Part shown: in pieces, positions 24,434 through 34,445 of the stretch
How the letters are laid out: every line of letters starts with the position of its first letter
How positions within the stretch are numbered: the first letter of the stretch is position 1
From: Chromobacterium subtsugae
GTDB taxonomy: Bacteria > Pseudomonadota > Gammaproteobacteria > Burkholderiales > Chromobacteriaceae
Reading direction: 5' to 3'
NCBI RefSeq assembly: GCF_001676875.1
Contig: NZ_JYKA01000004.1
Coordinates: 124,001 to 188,000 of the forward strand
DNA: 64,000 bases
The notes under the pieces: generated by a model
The model's input: the letters and a program-made list of their open reading frames with translations, nothing else
The model's database searches: none
Told to the model about the DNA's origin: nothing
Position numbers and translations under genes: made by a program

Positions 24434-25831
24434 ATGCCCCACCGTTCCCACCCGCAAGCCGGCTTGCCGGCCCTGCTGACGCTCAGCGCCGGCATGTTCA
24501 TGGCGATACTGGACACCAATATCGTCAACCTGGCGCTGCCCGAGCTGCAGCGCGGCCTGCACGCCAGCCTCAGCCAGCTCACCTGGGTAGTAGACGCTTA
24601 CGTGCTGACCTTCGCCGGCCTGATGCTCAGCGCCGGCTGGCTGGCCGACCGCCTGGGCGCGCGCAAGGTGTTCGCCTGGGGACTGGGGCTGTTCGTGCTG
24701 ACCTCGCTGCTGTGCGGCCTGGCCGCCAATGTGGAGCTGCTGATCGGCGCCCGCCTGCTGCAGGGCATGGCGGCGGCGCTATTCATGCCCAGTTCGCTGG
24801 GCCTGCTGCGCCATGCCTTCCCGCAACCGGCCGAACGCGCGCGCGCGGTGGGCGTCTTCGGCGGGCTGGTGGCCACCGCGGCCGCCGCCGGGCCGGTGCT
24901 GGGCGGGCTGATCCTGGGGCCATTGGGCTGGCGCGGCGCGTTTCTGGTCAATGTGCCGGTGGGCCTGGCCGCGCTCTTGGCCACCGCGCGCGCGGTGCCG
25001 GCCCAGCCGCCCGCGCCCGGACGCCGACCTGATGTTCCCGGCCAGCTGTCCGGCATGCTGACGCTGCTCTTGGCCAGCTGCGCGCTGATAGAAGGCCCGC
25101 GCCTGGCCGGCGGCTGGCAGCTGCCGGCGCTGCTGGCCGCCAGCGCCGCCTCGGCCTGCTTGTTCTGCCTGCTTGAACGCGGCAATCCGCAGGCGATGGT
25201 GCCGCCGCAACTGTTCCGCCATCCGGCTTTCGCCGCCGCCAACTGGGTGGGCTTCGCCATCGGTGCCGCTTACTTCGGCAGCCTGCTGCTGCTCAGCCTG
25301 TATCTGCAGCAAGGCTTGCGGATGGACGCGCTGCGGGCGGGACTGGCGCTGCTGCCGCTGGCGCTGTGCCTGACCGCCGGCAATATCGCCGCCGGGCGGT
25401 TGCTGCCCAGGATGGGCGCGCGCCGCCAGATCCGCGACGGCCTGCTGCTGGCCGCCGCCGGCTACCTGCTGCTGGCGCTGGCCAGCCGCCTCGGCCTGCC
25501 CTGGCTGCTGGCGGCGATGCTGCCGCTGGCGCTGGGCACCGCGCTGGCCATCGCGCCGATGACGGCGACAGTGCTGGAGAGCGCGCCGCCGCAAATGGGC
25601 AGCACCGCGTCCGCCGTGCTCAACGCCATCCGCCAGGCCGGGGCTCTGGTAGGCACCGCCGGCGCGGCGCTGGTCGCCGGCCGCTGCGCGGACCTGGGCC
25701 AGGCGCTGCTGTACGGCATGGCGCTGGCGGCGCTGCTCTCGCTGAGCGGCGCGCTGGCGGCCGGACGGATTCCCCGTCCCGACGGCCTGCGCGGCCTGGA
25801 GGCGGCCGCGCCCAGCCCCGTCACAAGATGA
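24434..25831 (+). CDS. DHA2-family (EmrB/QacA type) MFS drug exporter
   Basis: This 465-residue membrane protein has about 14 hydrophobic segments. The DHA2 motif ILDTNIVNLALPELQ is in the first helix, and motif A-like LADRLGARKVF follows helix 2. A GPVLGGLILGPLGWRGAFLVNVPVG block matches antiporter motif C. It would pump out hydrophobic or cationic compounds using the proton gradient. No membrane-fusion or outer-membrane partner is adjacent. The divergent LysR gene is its probable regulator. Confidence 0.9.
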   Translation: MPHRSHPQAGLPALLTLSAGMFMAILDTNIVNLALPELQRGLHASLSQLTWVVDAYVLTFAGLMLSAGWLADRLGARKVFAWGLGLFVLTSLLCGLAANVELLIGARLLQGMAAALFMPSSLGLLRHAFPQPAERARAVGVFGGLVATAAAAGPVLGGLILGPLGWRGAFLVNVPVGLAALLATARAVPAQPPAPGRRPDVPGQLSGMLTLLLASCALIEGPRLAGGWQLPALLAASAASACLFCLLERGNPQAMVPPQLFRHPAFAAANWVGFAIGAAYFGSLLLLSLYLQQGLRMDALRAGLALLPLALCLTAGNIAAGRLLPRMGARRQIRDGLLLAAAGYLLLALASRLGLPWLLAAMLPLALGTALAIAPMTATVLESAPPQMGSTASAVLNAIRQAGALVGTAGAALVAGRCADLGQALLYGMALAALLSLSGALAAGRIPRPDGLRGLEAAAPSPVTR

Positions 25832-26031
25832 CGCGCCTCGCCGCCGCCTCCCATTGCCGGCGCAGGCCAAGGCGGCAGCCGACGGCGCGTTCGCGTTGAA
25901 ACAACCACGGGTACAAACGGTATAGATAGCGCATCTTTGGCCGCGCCCTTCATGACATGTTGATGATGGATGTCAGAATAGCCGCTACAATGTTCCAAAT
26001 AAACGCGCAATCCAGAACCAATTGTCCAGAT

Positions 26032-26988
26032 ATGAAAACAATGCCCTCCCCCGACAACCTGCTGGCCTTCGACGCGCTGGCGCGCGCCGGCAGTTTCACC
26101 GCCGCCGCCGACCTGCAGGGCTGCCACAAGAGCCTGATCAGCGCCCGCGTCAAGGAACTGGAACGCGAGCTGGGCGCGGTGCTGGTGCTGCGCAGCACGC
26201 GCAAAATGGCGCTGACCGAGGCCGGCGAGCGGCTGCGGCCCCACGCGGCGCGGCTTAGGGAAACGATGGCGCAGGCGCGGATGGCGGTGGACCAGACCCA
26301 AAGCGGCCTGGCCGGGCCGCTGGCAATCAGCACCACCTCGTCGCTGGCGCAATACGTGCTGGGGCCGGTATTGAGCGAACTGGCCACCCGCTATCCCGAT
26401 TTGACCCTGTCGCTGCGGGTGAACAACCGGCTGCAAGACCCGGTGGCCGATGTGCTGGACTTCTGCCTGCGCTCGGCGCGCTCGCACAAGGTGCACGATG
26501 AAAACCTGGTGGCCAGGCTGGCGGGCTACGCCAGCGAAAACCTGTACGCGTCCCCCGGCTATCTGGCGCGCCACCCGCCGCTGCGGCAGCCGGCCGACCT
26601 GTCCCGGCACCGTTTGTTGGTGATGGAGTCGGAACAGCGCGATGGGCTGCTGTTGAAAAAGGGGGAGCAGCTGTTGCGCCAACCCATCGCGGCGCAGCTG
26701 TATCTGGATCATTACCCGCTGCGGGCGGAGCTGGCGCTGGCCAGCCAGGGCATCACCCTGCTCGCCGACTACACCGTAGAGCGGCATCTGGCGCGCGGCG
26801 AGCTGGTTCGAGTGCTGCCGGAATGGCATTGCGACTACTGGCCCATCTACCTGGTGCATCCGTTCCGCACCCCGCTCACCTGCAAATACCAGACCTTCAT
26901 CGACTTCGTCTTGCCGCGGGTGGCGGCGGCATTGCCGGACAACCGCGCTCAGGCGGGCAGCGACGGCCGCGCCAGCAGCACCCGGTAA
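26032..26988 (+). CDS. LysR-family regulator
   Basis: This 318-residue protein has a LysR helix-turn-helix at about residues 8-65 (AFDALARAGSFTAAADLQGCHKSLISARVKELE) and an effector domain ending in YQTFIDFVLPRVAA. The start at ATG 26032 is chosen by alignment; another in-frame ATG lies three codons on, and no strong ribosome binding site marks either. It is an orphan in context: the next gene faces it and overlaps it by 40 bases at the 3' ends. Its target is not evident. Confidence 0.88.
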   Translation: MKTMPSPDNLLAFDALARAGSFTAAADLQGCHKSLISARVKELERELGAVLVLRSTRKMALTEAGERLRPHAARLRETMAQARMAVDQTQSGLAGPLAISTTSSLAQYVLGPVLSELATRYPDLTLSLRVNNRLQDPVADVLDFCLRSARSHKVHDENLVARLAGYASENLYASPGYLARHPPLRQPADLSRHRLLVMESEQRDGLLLKKGEQLLRQPIAAQLYLDHYPLRAELALASQGITLLADYTVERHLARGELVRVLPEWHCDYWPIYLVHPFRTPLTCKYQTFIDFVLPRVAAALPDNRAQAGSDGRASSTR

Positions 26989-27866
26989 AACTCGACGAAG
27001 GCGCGCGCCGCCGCCGGCGCGTGGCGGCCAGGCGGAAACACCGCGTAAACGCCGCCTTTTGGCAAGGTCCACTGCGGCAATAGGTGGACCAGCCTGCCCT
27101 GGCGGATGTCCTCCTGCACGCTGAACGAATCCAGCACCGACACGCCGGCGCCGGCCAGCAGCAAGGCGCGCAGCGAAGCGGCCGAATCCACCTTGATCCG
27201 CGCCTTCATCCGCACCGCCTGCTCCTCGCCGCCCGGCCCGGCAAACGGCCAGCTCAGCGGCGTTTTCAGCAGCGTCAGCGCCACCCAGTCGTGCTCGGCC
27301 AGATCCTGCGGCCGCTCGGGATGGCCGCGCGCTTGCAGATACGCCGGCGACGCCACCGGCAACTGAGCGAATTCCCCCAGCTTCAGCGCCCTGAGCGAAG
27401 AGTCTCGCAGCATGCCCAGGCGGATGGCCAGGTCCATGCCGGACGCCACCAGATCCACCATATGGTCGCTGGCGTGCAGCTCCAGCTGCAGGCCAGGGTG
27501 CTGGCGGATGAACTGGGTGGCCGCCGGCGCCACCGATTCCGCCATGTGGCTGACCGGCGCGGTCAGCCGCAGCGTGCCGGACAGCGCCGCCGCGCCGTGG
27601 CCGGCCTGCAGCAGCGCGTCGCGCAAGGTTGCCAGCGCCGGCTGCGCGTCCAGGTACAGCGCCTGCCCGGCCTCGGTCAGCTTTACCCGCCGCGTGGTGC
27701 GGTTGAACAGCGTGGCTCCCAGCTGCGTCTCCAGCCGCCCCACCTGCAGGCTGACGTTGGCCTTGGTCATCCCCAGCCGCTCGGCGGCGGCGGTGAAGCC
27801 GCCGGCTTCGGCCACCGCCACGAAGATCTGCAGTCCTTCCAGATTGTTCTCTACGCCTCGCGCCAT
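26949..27866 (-). CDS. LysR-family regulator divergent from an NAD(P)-binding oxidoreductase
   Basis: This 305-residue LysR protein (helix-turn-helix FVAVAEAGGFTAAAERLGMTKANVSLQVGRLE) is read from 27866, where the ARGVENNLEGLQIFVAV start fits the family. A further in-frame start at 27896 would enter the shared promoter. The divergent gene at 28001 encodes an SDR-type oxidoreductase, so it is the likely target. Its 3' end overlaps the previous LysR gene by 40 bases in a tail-to-tail fashion. Confidence 0.9.
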   Translation of the reverse strand: MARGVENNLEGLQIFVAVAEAGGFTAAAERLGMTKANVSLQVGRLETQLGATLFNRTTRRVKLTEAGQALYLDAQPALATLRDALLQAGHGAAALSGTLRLTAPVSHMAESVAPAATQFIRQHPGLQLELHASDHMVDLVASGMDLAIRLGMLRDSSLRALKLGEFAQLPVASPAYLQARGHPERPQDLAEHDWVALTLLKTPLSWPFAGPGGEEQAVRMKARIKVDSAASLRALLLAGAGVSVLDSFSVQEDIRQGRLVHLLPQWTLPKGGVYAVFPPGRHAPAAARAFVEFYRVLLARPSLPA

Positions 27867-28000
27867 ATCAACTGTCAATTTTTCGATAACAATCAATTAT
27901 GGTTTCAGCCGTTTATCGAATCAATCGAAAAGCGCATGATGCATTCCATCAGCGCTGCGACGCGGCGCCCCCATCCGATAGCAAACTAAGGAGTCTCACC

Positions 28001-28639
28001 ATGAAAATCGCACTGATCGGCGCCAGCGGCTATGTCGGTTCCGCCCTGTTGCAAGAAGCCCTGTCCCGCGGCCACCACGTCACCGCGCTGGTTTCCCGTC
28101 CGGAACGCATCGAAGCGCAAGCCAACCTGGCCGCCGCCAAAGTCGACGTGCAGGACAGCGCCCAGCTGGCGGAACAACTGAAGGGCTTCGACGCCGTGCT
28201 CAGCGCCTTCAGCGGCCACGCCCAGGCAGAGCAGTTCGACTACTTCGTCAAGGGCATCCGCTCCATCATCGCCGCGGCCAAGGCCGCCCAGGCTCCGCGC
28301 CTGCTGGTGGTCGGCGGCGCCGGCAGCCTGGAAGTGGCCCCCGGCGTGCAGCTGGTGGACACCCCGGAATTCCCTGAGCAATGGAAGGCCTCGGCGCTGG
28401 GCGCCCGCGAAGCGCTGAACCTGCTGCGCGCCGAAACCGAGCTGAACTGGACGCTGCTGAGCCCGTCGGCGATGCTGCAGCCGGGCCAACGCACCGGCCA
28501 GTTCCGCCTGGGCAAGGACCAGCTGCTGGTCGACGCCGCAGGCAACAGCCACATCTCGGTGGAGGACTACGCCGTCGCCATGATCGACGAGCTGGAAAAA
28601 GGCGAGCATCAGCGCAGCCGCTTCACCGTCGGCTACTGA
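28001..28639 (+). CDS. Atypical SDR / NAD(P)-binding epimerase-like oxidoreductase
   Basis: This 212-residue protein has the GASGYVGSALLQEAL dinucleotide-binding motif at residues 7-21 and LLVVGGAGSLEV near 101. It belongs to the NAD(P)H-binding NmrA-like group that often acts as stress or redox sensors. It lacks an obvious YxxxK dyad, as is common in this group. A strong aaggag (27988-27993) sets the start. Members of this group often follow a divergent LysR gene, as here. The substrate is unknown. Confidence 0.85.
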   Translation: MKIALIGASGYVGSALLQEALSRGHHVTALVSRPERIEAQANLAAAKVDVQDSAQLAEQLKGFDAVLSAFSGHAQAEQFDYFVKGIRSIIAAAKAAQAPRLLVVGGAGSLEVAPGVQLVDTPEFPEQWKASALGAREALNLLRAETELNWTLLSPSAMLQPGQRTGQFRLGKDQLLVDAAGNSHISVEDYAVAMIDELEKGEHQRSRFTVGY

Positions 28640-28646
28640 TCGCCCA

Positions 28647-29060
28647 TCAACGGGGAGGCCAGACAGCCTCCCCGGTTTCCTGCAGATGGCGCCAGCGCCA
28701 GTTGGCGCCATCCCGGAACAGCACGGCGGTCGCGTGGCGGCCGTTGCCGCTGCCGTCGCCCAAGGCCTGCGTTTCGTAGTAGGCCACCGTTGCGGCGTCG
28801 CCATCTCCCATCAGCAGCGTCATCCGCTCCAGCGTGATTTCCAGCCCCGGCCGGCTACCTGCCGCGCCCTGGAAGAAGGCCCGCAGCCCCTGCCAGTCCA
28901 GCCGCGCGCCGTTTGGCGCCACCATGGCGAAGCCGGCGTCGAAATCCATCATCAGCGCGGCCAGCGCCTCCTCGCCATGCGGCCCGTCGCCCAGCCAGCG
29001 CGCGATCTGCGCCAAAGTGTCGCGAACCTGCGCCCATACCGCCAATTCTTCATTCTTCAT
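28647..29060 (-). CDS. SnoaL/NTF2-like protein coupled to the MFS gene
   Basis: The 137-residue protein fits the NTF2-like/SnoaL fold: an N-terminal helix pair, DGPHGEEALAALMMDFDAGFAMV, a central LDWQGLRAFFQGAAG and a C-terminal strand set ending NWRWRHLQETGEAVW. Such proteins are small hydrolases, isomerases or ligand binders. Its start overlaps the MFS stop by one base (TGATG on the minus strand), so both are made from one mRNA. The function is unknown. Confidence 0.78.
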   Translation of the reverse strand: MKNEELAVWAQVRDTLAQIARWLGDGPHGEEALAALMMDFDAGFAMVAPNGARLDWQGLRAFFQGAAGSRPGLEITLERMTLLMGDGDAATVAYYETQALGDGSGNGRHATAVLFRDGANWRWRHLQETGEAVWPPR

Positions 29061-30481
29061 CACGCTTCTCCCATTTGAGGACGATTCAATAAACGCAATA
29101 CCTCCGCATTGCCTATCCGGCTGCCCAGCCACAAGGGCGGCAACATGGCCAAGGCGGCGGCCAGAAAACACAGATGGAAGGCCCGCGCCGCCAACTCCCG
29201 CGCCGCGGGCGCCGCCGGATCGGCGATGCCTTGCCCGGCAAGCAGCAGATTCAGCAACACGCAAGCCAACGCCATGCCGACGCAGAAGCTCACCTGGCGG
29301 TTGATGTTCCACAAGGCGCTGGCCTCGCCCATCCGCGCCGGCGCCACTCCCAGGAAGGCCGTGCTCTGGCTGGCGCTGCTGCACAAGGTGCCGCCCAGGC
29401 CCATCAACGCGTAGCTGCCGGCCAGCCAAGGCAGTTGCCCGGAGCGGTCTATCGCCAGCAAGCTCAGGAAACCGATGCCCTGCGCCAGCGCGCCGGCCAT
29501 CAGCAGCGGTCTCGGCCCCAGGCGGCGGTAACCGCGCCCGGTCAGCGCGATCGCGGCGAACGCGCCCAACGACCACGGCAGCATCAACAGCCCGGCCGCG
29601 GAAGCCGACACGCCCAGCACCTGCTGCAGATACAGCATCGCCACCAGGCTGACGCCCATGAAGGCGCCCGGCACCAGCAGATACATCAGCATCGACATCC
29701 GCAGCAGCGGATCGCGCAGCAATTCCAGCCGCAGGATGGGCCGCGGATGCCGGCGGCTATGCCGCGCGTAAGCCGCGCCCAACGCCAGGCCCGCAGCCAG
29801 CAGCGCGCCGCCGCGCGCCCAGGTGGACGGCTGCGCCAGATCGCCCAGCCCTTGCAAGGCCAGCAACAATGCCAGGCTGCCCAGCAGCAGGCCGAGCCAA
29901 TCCAGGCCGGCGGCCGGCTCCGGCTCGCGCTCGTCCCGCAGCCAGCGCAGCGCCAGCACCAGCGGCACGATGGCCAGCGGCAGGTTGAGCCAGAAAATCC
30001 AGCGCCAGCCCAACGCGTCCAGCGCCAGCCCGCCCAGCGTCGGCGACAAGGCCGGCGCCAGCTGGCCCACCAGCAAAATCATCGCGGTCAGGCCCGGCCG
30101 CTCCGCCGGCCGGTACAAGCGATAGGTCATGGTCTGGCCCAGCGGAATCAGCAAGCCGCCGCCCAAGCCCTGCAGCGCGCGCCAGGCGATCAGCGCGCCG
30201 AGCGAGCCGGCCTGCGCCGCGCCGGCCGAGCCCGCCATGAACAGCAGCAGCGAGGCGACGAACACCCGCTTGCCGCCCCAGCGCGCCGCCAGCCAGTTGC
30301 CCAGCGGAATCACCGCGGTCAGCCCCAGAATGTAGGCGGTGCCCACCCAGGCCAGCTCCGCCACATCGCGATGAAAGGTGCGGGCGATGTCGGGAAAGGC
30401 GACATTGCCGACGAAAAGATTGGCCAGATCGATGAAAAACCCCAACAGGTACACTGCGGCCACGCGTTTGCGATACTCCAT
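29060..30481 (-). CDS. MFS transporter, DHA2-like
   Basis: This 473-residue protein has about 14 membrane helices. It carries VAFPDIARTFHRDVAELAWVGTAYILGL in the first helices and a motif C-like block, GQLAPALSPTLGGLALDALGWRWIFWLNLPLA. It probably exports drugs or metabolites. A LysR gene is divergent at 30596, with a palindrome between them at 30560-30578, so LysR control is likely. The downstream SnoaL-like gene is translationally coupled. Confidence 0.9.
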   Translation of the reverse strand: MEYRKRVAAVYLLGFFIDLANLFVGNVAFPDIARTFHRDVAELAWVGTAYILGLTAVIPLGNWLAARWGGKRVFVASLLLFMAGSAGAAQAGSLGALIAWRALQGLGGGLLIPLGQTMTYRLYRPAERPGLTAMILLVGQLAPALSPTLGGLALDALGWRWIFWLNLPLAIVPLVLALRWLRDEREPEPAAGLDWLGLLLGSLALLLALQGLGDLAQPSTWARGGALLAAGLALGAAYARHSRRHPRPILRLELLRDPLLRMSMLMYLLVPGAFMGVSLVAMLYLQQVLGVSASAAGLLMLPWSLGAFAAIALTGRGYRRLGPRPLLMAGALAQGIGFLSLLAIDRSGQLPWLAGSYALMGLGGTLCSSASQSTAFLGVAPARMGEASALWNINRQVSFCVGMALACVLLNLLLAGQGIADPAAPAARELAARAFHLCFLAAALAMLPPLWLGSRIGNAEVLRLLNRPQMGEA

Positions 30482-30559
30482 GCATCCAACCTCCTTGCTT
30501 GACGGAGGCCAGCTTAGTCTCGCCCGATGGCCGGAAAAACCACTGGCAATCGATTAAAC

Positions 30560-30578
30560 TGTCAAAATAATTTTGACA
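30560..30578. promoter_or_regulatory. Palindromic operator between MFS and LysR genes
   Basis: The sequence tgtcaaaataattttgaca is an inverted repeat with 9-bp arms around one centre base, midway in the 114-base divergent promoter region. Long A/T-rich dyads of this kind are typical LysR binding sites. It lies 17 bases before the LysR start. Confidence 0.7.
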
Positions 30579-30595
30579 ATAAGGTCCTTCTGGAC

Positions 30596-31501
30596 ATGAG
30601 CCTGCAACGCTTCCGCATCTTCGCCGCCATCGTGGAAAGCGGCTCGCTGACCGCCGCCGCCGAGGCGCTGGGCCACAGCAAGGCGGTGGTCAGCTTCAAC
30701 CTGAAACAGCTGGAGGCCGAGCTGGGCGTGGCGCTGCTGACCCGCAGCACGCGCCGGCTGCAGTTGACCGAAACCGGCCGGCGCTTCTACCAGGACTGCC
30801 TGCATGTGCTGCGCATGGCGCAGACGGCGATGGACGATGCGCGCCGCGGCCACGGCGGCCTGCAGGGCACGCTGAGCGTGAGCACCACACCGGAATACGG
30901 CCGCCGCCGGGTGATACCGGCGCTGGCGGCCTTCTCCCTGCTGCATCCGCGGCTGGCGGTGCGGCTGGAGTCGTCGTCGCGGCATGCCGACCTGATTTCG
31001 CAGCAAGTGGACGTGGCGATCCGGCTGGGCTCGCTGAGCGACTCCAGCTACCGCGCGCGGCTGCTGGAGGAATTCGACATCTGGCCGGTGGCCTCGCCCG
31101 GCTATCTGGCGCAGCCGGACAAGCAAGTGGAAAGCGTGGACGGGCTCGCCCGCGCCGACTGGCTGGCGCACAGCCGGCTGGCGGCGCCGCTGCGCTGGAA
31201 ACTGACGGGAAAAGACGGGGAAGCGATGCTGGACGCGGGCGACGCGCCGCGCATCGTCGCCGACACCTCGGGCGCATTGCTGGACTTCGCGCGCCAGGGC
31301 TGCGGCGTGGCGCTGCTGCCGGACTGGCAGGTAACAGACGATGTGGCCGCCGGTGCGCTGGCGCGCCTGCTGCCGGATTGGGCATTTCCACGCCAAGGCG
31401 TGTACGCGGTCTACCCGGACACCCGCCACCTGCCGGAAAAAGTGCGCGCCTTCATCGACTTTTTCGCCGACTACCTCGCGCCGCGGCAAGGGGAAGGCTG
31501 A
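30596..31501 (+). CDS. LysR-family regulator, divergent from an MFS transporter
   Basis: This 301-residue protein has the LysR helix-turn-helix at residues 6-60 (FAAIVESGSLTAAAEALGHSKAVVSFNLKQLE) and the effector domain beyond. I placed the start at ATG 30596, which fits the family, rather than at the earlier in-frame codon at 30527 that would cross the operator. It is likely to control the divergent MFS and SnoaL-like genes through the palindrome at 30560. Confidence 0.92.
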   Translation: MSLQRFRIFAAIVESGSLTAAAEALGHSKAVVSFNLKQLEAELGVALLTRSTRRLQLTETGRRFYQDCLHVLRMAQTAMDDARRGHGGLQGTLSVSTTPEYGRRRVIPALAAFSLLHPRLAVRLESSSRHADLISQQVDVAIRLGSLSDSSYRARLLEEFDIWPVASPGYLAQPDKQVESVDGLARADWLAHSRLAAPLRWKLTGKDGEAMLDAGDAPRIVADTSGALLDFARQGCGVALLPDWQVTDDVAAGALARLLPDWAFPRQGVYAVYPDTRHLPEKVRAFIDFFADYLAPRQGEG

Positions 31502-31672
31502 GCCTTCCCCCTTCCTGCAACCGGTCATGGTTGTGAATCCGCTACGCGGATAATGCTTTTCATAGCCGGGCCTGCCACCCGGCGGCAGGCTTGAAGGGGC
31601 CGGTGGCGCACCCAATACGCGGTTTCTGACCAGCCAAGCCTAAAAAACGGGCAGAAGATCGTTAGCAGATTC

Positions 31673-33607
31673 TTACAGCTTGAAGCGCGACACCACGCCC
31701 TCCAGCGACTGCGACAAGCGCTCCAGATCGGCCACCACCTGGCCGGCGCGGCCGATTTCGGCGTCAGATTGCAGCGCCTGCGACGACATCTGCTCGGCGG
31801 TGCGCGCCATGTCTTCGGTGGCCTTGGACTGCTCGCTGGCGGCGTCGCGGATTTCCGCCGCCTGGCGCACCACCAGCTGCATGCTGGAACGGATCTCGGC
31901 GATCTGGCGCTGCGCTTCTTCGGCCAGCTCCACGCCGCCCTGCACCGCGCCATAAGTCTTCGCCACCCGCTCGCGCGCCTGGCCCGAGCCCTGCTGCATG
32001 CCGCCGACCATGTCGTCGATCTCCACCGTGGCCTGGCTGGTGCGCTCGGCGAGCTTCCTCACCTCGTCCGCCACCACCGCGAAGCCGCGGCCCTGCTCGC
32101 CGGCTCGCGCCGCCTCGATCGCCGCGTTCAACGCCAGCAGATTGGTCTGGTCGGCGATGTCCTTGATCACGCCGGCGATGCTGCCCACCTGGGCGGAGCG
32201 GCGCTCCAGCTCTTCCATCACCGTCTTCACCTCGTCCATCGACGAAGCGACAGAGCCGATCTCGACGCTGACCTTGCCCACCGCCTGCGCGCTCTGTTCC
32301 GACAGCGCGCCGGCCTGCTGCACCGCCTCGGCGGTGCCGTGGCAATTGCCGGCGATGTGGCTGACGCTGACCGACAGCTGCTCGATGGTGGCGGCGGTGG
32401 TTTCGCTGAGGTCGGCGTTGTGGCGCGAGCCGGCGGACAGGCGCTCGGTCATCCGCGCCAGCTCGCCGGCGCTGCGGTGCAGCTGGCCGCTTTGTTCGCG
32501 CACCTGCAGGAACATCGCGCGCAGCTGCTCCATGAACTGGTTGAACGCCGCCGCAACCTGGCCGGTTTCATCGCGGCTGTCGGCCGGCAGGCGCATGGTC
32601 AGGTCGCCGTGGCCGGAGCTGAGCGCGCGCATCGCGTCGCGCAGTTGCACCAGCGGCCGGCTGATGAAGCCGGACACCTGCCAGATCACCAGCAGCGACA
32701 GCAGCAGCACCACCGCGTCAATCGCCGCCACCCACCAGATGGTGCGCGTCACCGCGCCGTAGACTTCGCCGGCGTCCATTTCCACCACCACGAACCAGTC
32801 GGCGTTGGGCATATAGCTGGAGGCGGCGATGGTCGGGCCATTGGGGCCGTCGAAATGCGCCAGGTTGAAGCCGGACTTGTTCAGCAGCTGCGGCGCGATC
32901 GCCGACAGGCCAGGCAGCTCTGCCAGCATGGTTTTCTTCTGCATCGCCGCCGGATCGCGGTGCAGCCGCACCTGGCCGGCGGCGTCCACCACGTAGACCT
33001 GGCCGCGCTCGCCCACCGCCATCTTGCGCACGCGCTCGGCCATCTGGGTGACGTCGAAGCCTAATGCCGCCACCGCGCGGTGGCCGGCCTGGCCCTTGTT
33101 GGCCAGCACGTTGACGAACATCATCACCTGCTGCTTGCCGGTTTCCGAGCCCAGCGTGAACTGGCTGTCGCGGCCGGAGGCCAGGAAGTCGGCCAGCCAC
33201 TTGTCGTTGCCCTTGGGGTCGGCCTTGACCGTGGCGTGGTCGATGTAGATGTTGAGCGTGGCTTCGGAAGTCCAGGAGATGATGGACGCGCCCGAGGTCT
33301 GCATCAGCGCCTTGGCGTAGCGCTGCCAGGGGCCGACGCCGGATTCGGGCTCGCCGGCCGCGGTCCAGTCCAGCAGATAGGTGTTGGCCGCCAACTGGCG
33401 GGTCTGGCTCAAGGGCAGCGCGATGGAGGCGTCCAGCTCGTTGCGTATGCCCTCCACCGTCGCCTTCAGCTCATGCTGCTCCAGGCGCTCGGTCAGCGCC
33501 GCCTGGAACATGCGGGTGGAGACCGCGCCGGCGATGGCCAGCGCGATGAGCAGGATCAGCGCGACGCTGACCAGGATTTTCTGTTTGACCGACCAGTTCT
33601 TGAACAT
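31673..33607 (-). CDS. Methyl-accepting chemotaxis protein
   Basis: This 644-residue receptor has a short N-terminal cytoplasmic piece and a first helix at about 10-32. A periplasmic domain of roughly 240 residues of the Cache type follows, then a second helix at about 283-305, a HAMP domain, and a long coiled signalling domain. The hairpin tip sequence [42 protein letters not shown] is nearly invariant in the family (read here in pieces). Ligand specificity cannot be read from the sequence, though dCache domains often bind amino or organic acids. It is monocistronic, with no che genes beside it. Confidence 0.95.
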   Translation of the reverse strand: MFKNWSVKQKILVSVALILLIALAIAGAVSTRMFQAALTERLEQHELKATVEGIRNELDASIALPLSQTRQLAANTYLLDWTAAGEPESGVGPWQRYAKALMQTSGASIISWTSEATLNIYIDHATVKADPKGNDKWLADFLASGRDSQFTLGSETGKQQVMMFVNVLANKGQAGHRAVAALGFDVTQMAERVRKMAVGERGQVYVVDAAGQVRLHRDPAAMQKKTMLAELPGLSAIAPQLLNKSGFNLAHFDGPNGPTIAASSYMPNADWFVVVEMDAGEVYGAVTRTIWWVAAIDAVVLLLSLLVIWQVSGFISRPLVQLRDAMRALSSGHGDLTMRLPADSRDETGQVAAAFNQFMEQLRAMFLQVREQSGQLHRSAGELARMTERLSAGSRHNADLSETTAATIEQLSVSVSHIAGNCHGTAEAVQQAGALSEQSAQAVGKVSVEIGSVASSMDEVKTVMEELERRSAQVGSIAGVIKDIADQTNLLALNAAIEAARAGEQGRGFAVVADEVRKLAERTSQATVEIDDMVGGMQQGSGQARERVAKTYGAVQGGVELAEEAQRQIAEIRSSMQLVVRQAAEIRDAASEQSKATEDMARTAEQMSSQALQSDAEIGRAGQVVADLERLSQSLEGVVSRFKL

Positions 33608-33868
33608 GCTTGCGGCTTACCCGAAAAAGGACTGAAACCGTCCGGCGCCAGGCCCGGACACAACAGCGGCCGGCCGCGGCCCTTGGGTTTGCCACCCAAG
33701 CGGACCGCGCCAGCCGGAAGAATGCGGCGCTGCGCCGCATCGGCAGGCACAGCCAGCTTGAAGCCACGCCTGCGGAATATCGGCGGCAATTGTAACAAGC
33801 CCGCCTATGTTCAATATGAATATTTGCGGCAAAACTTCTTCAGATTGAGGGATTGGCGCAACACCGCC

Positions 33869-34372
33869 TCAAGCGCGGCGCGCCGGCTCGCTGTCGTGCA
33901 GGAAGCGGGTGTAGATGTCGCGTGGCGGCTGCAGGCCGCATTCGGCCAGCACGCGGCCCGCCGCGCCGCGATGGTAGCCGCCGTGGGTGATCACCTGCAG
34001 CAGCATCTCCGCCCGGCTCATCCGGCCATGGCCGCCATCGGTGAAGGTGAAATCGATGGCCTCGGCCAGCTCGGCCGCGCTCAGCGAGGATGAGTATTCC
34101 ACATACCAGGCATCGGTTTCGCGCACCGCGGCCAGCAGCGCCGCCAATTCGGGCGTGTCCGGGGTGTTGGTGGCGGCGTAGCCGTGCGGCTGCCGCGTCA
34201 GGTTGCCGCGGAAGATCCGGTCCACAACGTGGATGTGGTTGAGGATGCGGATGGCGAGATGGCGCTTGTCCGGATGGGCCGCGCCATCCAGCCGCGCCGC
34301 CTCCGCATGCAGCTCTTCATCGGCCCAGGCCTTGTAACGGAACAAGGAGGGAAACAGCTCGGGGAAACTCAT
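33869..34372 (-). CDS. DinB-family four-helix protein
   Basis: This 167-residue protein fits the DinB/YfiT family of metal-dependent four-helix bundles. Metal-ligand histidines are seen in NHIHVVDR (about residue 45) and in the C-terminal VITHGGYHRGAAGRVL (about residues 126-141). Such enzymes use thiol cofactors or have unknown substrates. The start at 34372 matches MSFPELFPSLFRYKAW, the usual family opening. It lies 73 bases from the TetR gene in the same direction. Confidence 0.88.
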   Translation of the reverse strand: MSFPELFPSLFRYKAWADEELHAEAARLDGAAHPDKRHLAIRILNHIHVVDRIFRGNLTRQPHGYAATNTPDTPELAALLAAVRETDAWYVEYSSSLSAAELAEAIDFTFTDGGHGRMSRAEMLLQVITHGGYHRGAAGRVLAECGLQPPRDIYTRFLHDSEPARRA

Positions 34373-34445
34373 CTTGCGGCCTTTCGCGCCGGGCGGCGCT
34401 GGGGTGGGACAAGTTTCCCATTGTCTCACAGCGGACTTTCCGATG

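Noticed and set aside
33722-33740. Short palindrome atgcggcgc t gcgccgcat as a terminator upstream of the chemotaxis gene
   Set aside because: The one-base loop and missing T-tract make it a poor terminator. No gene end is near on the proper strand.
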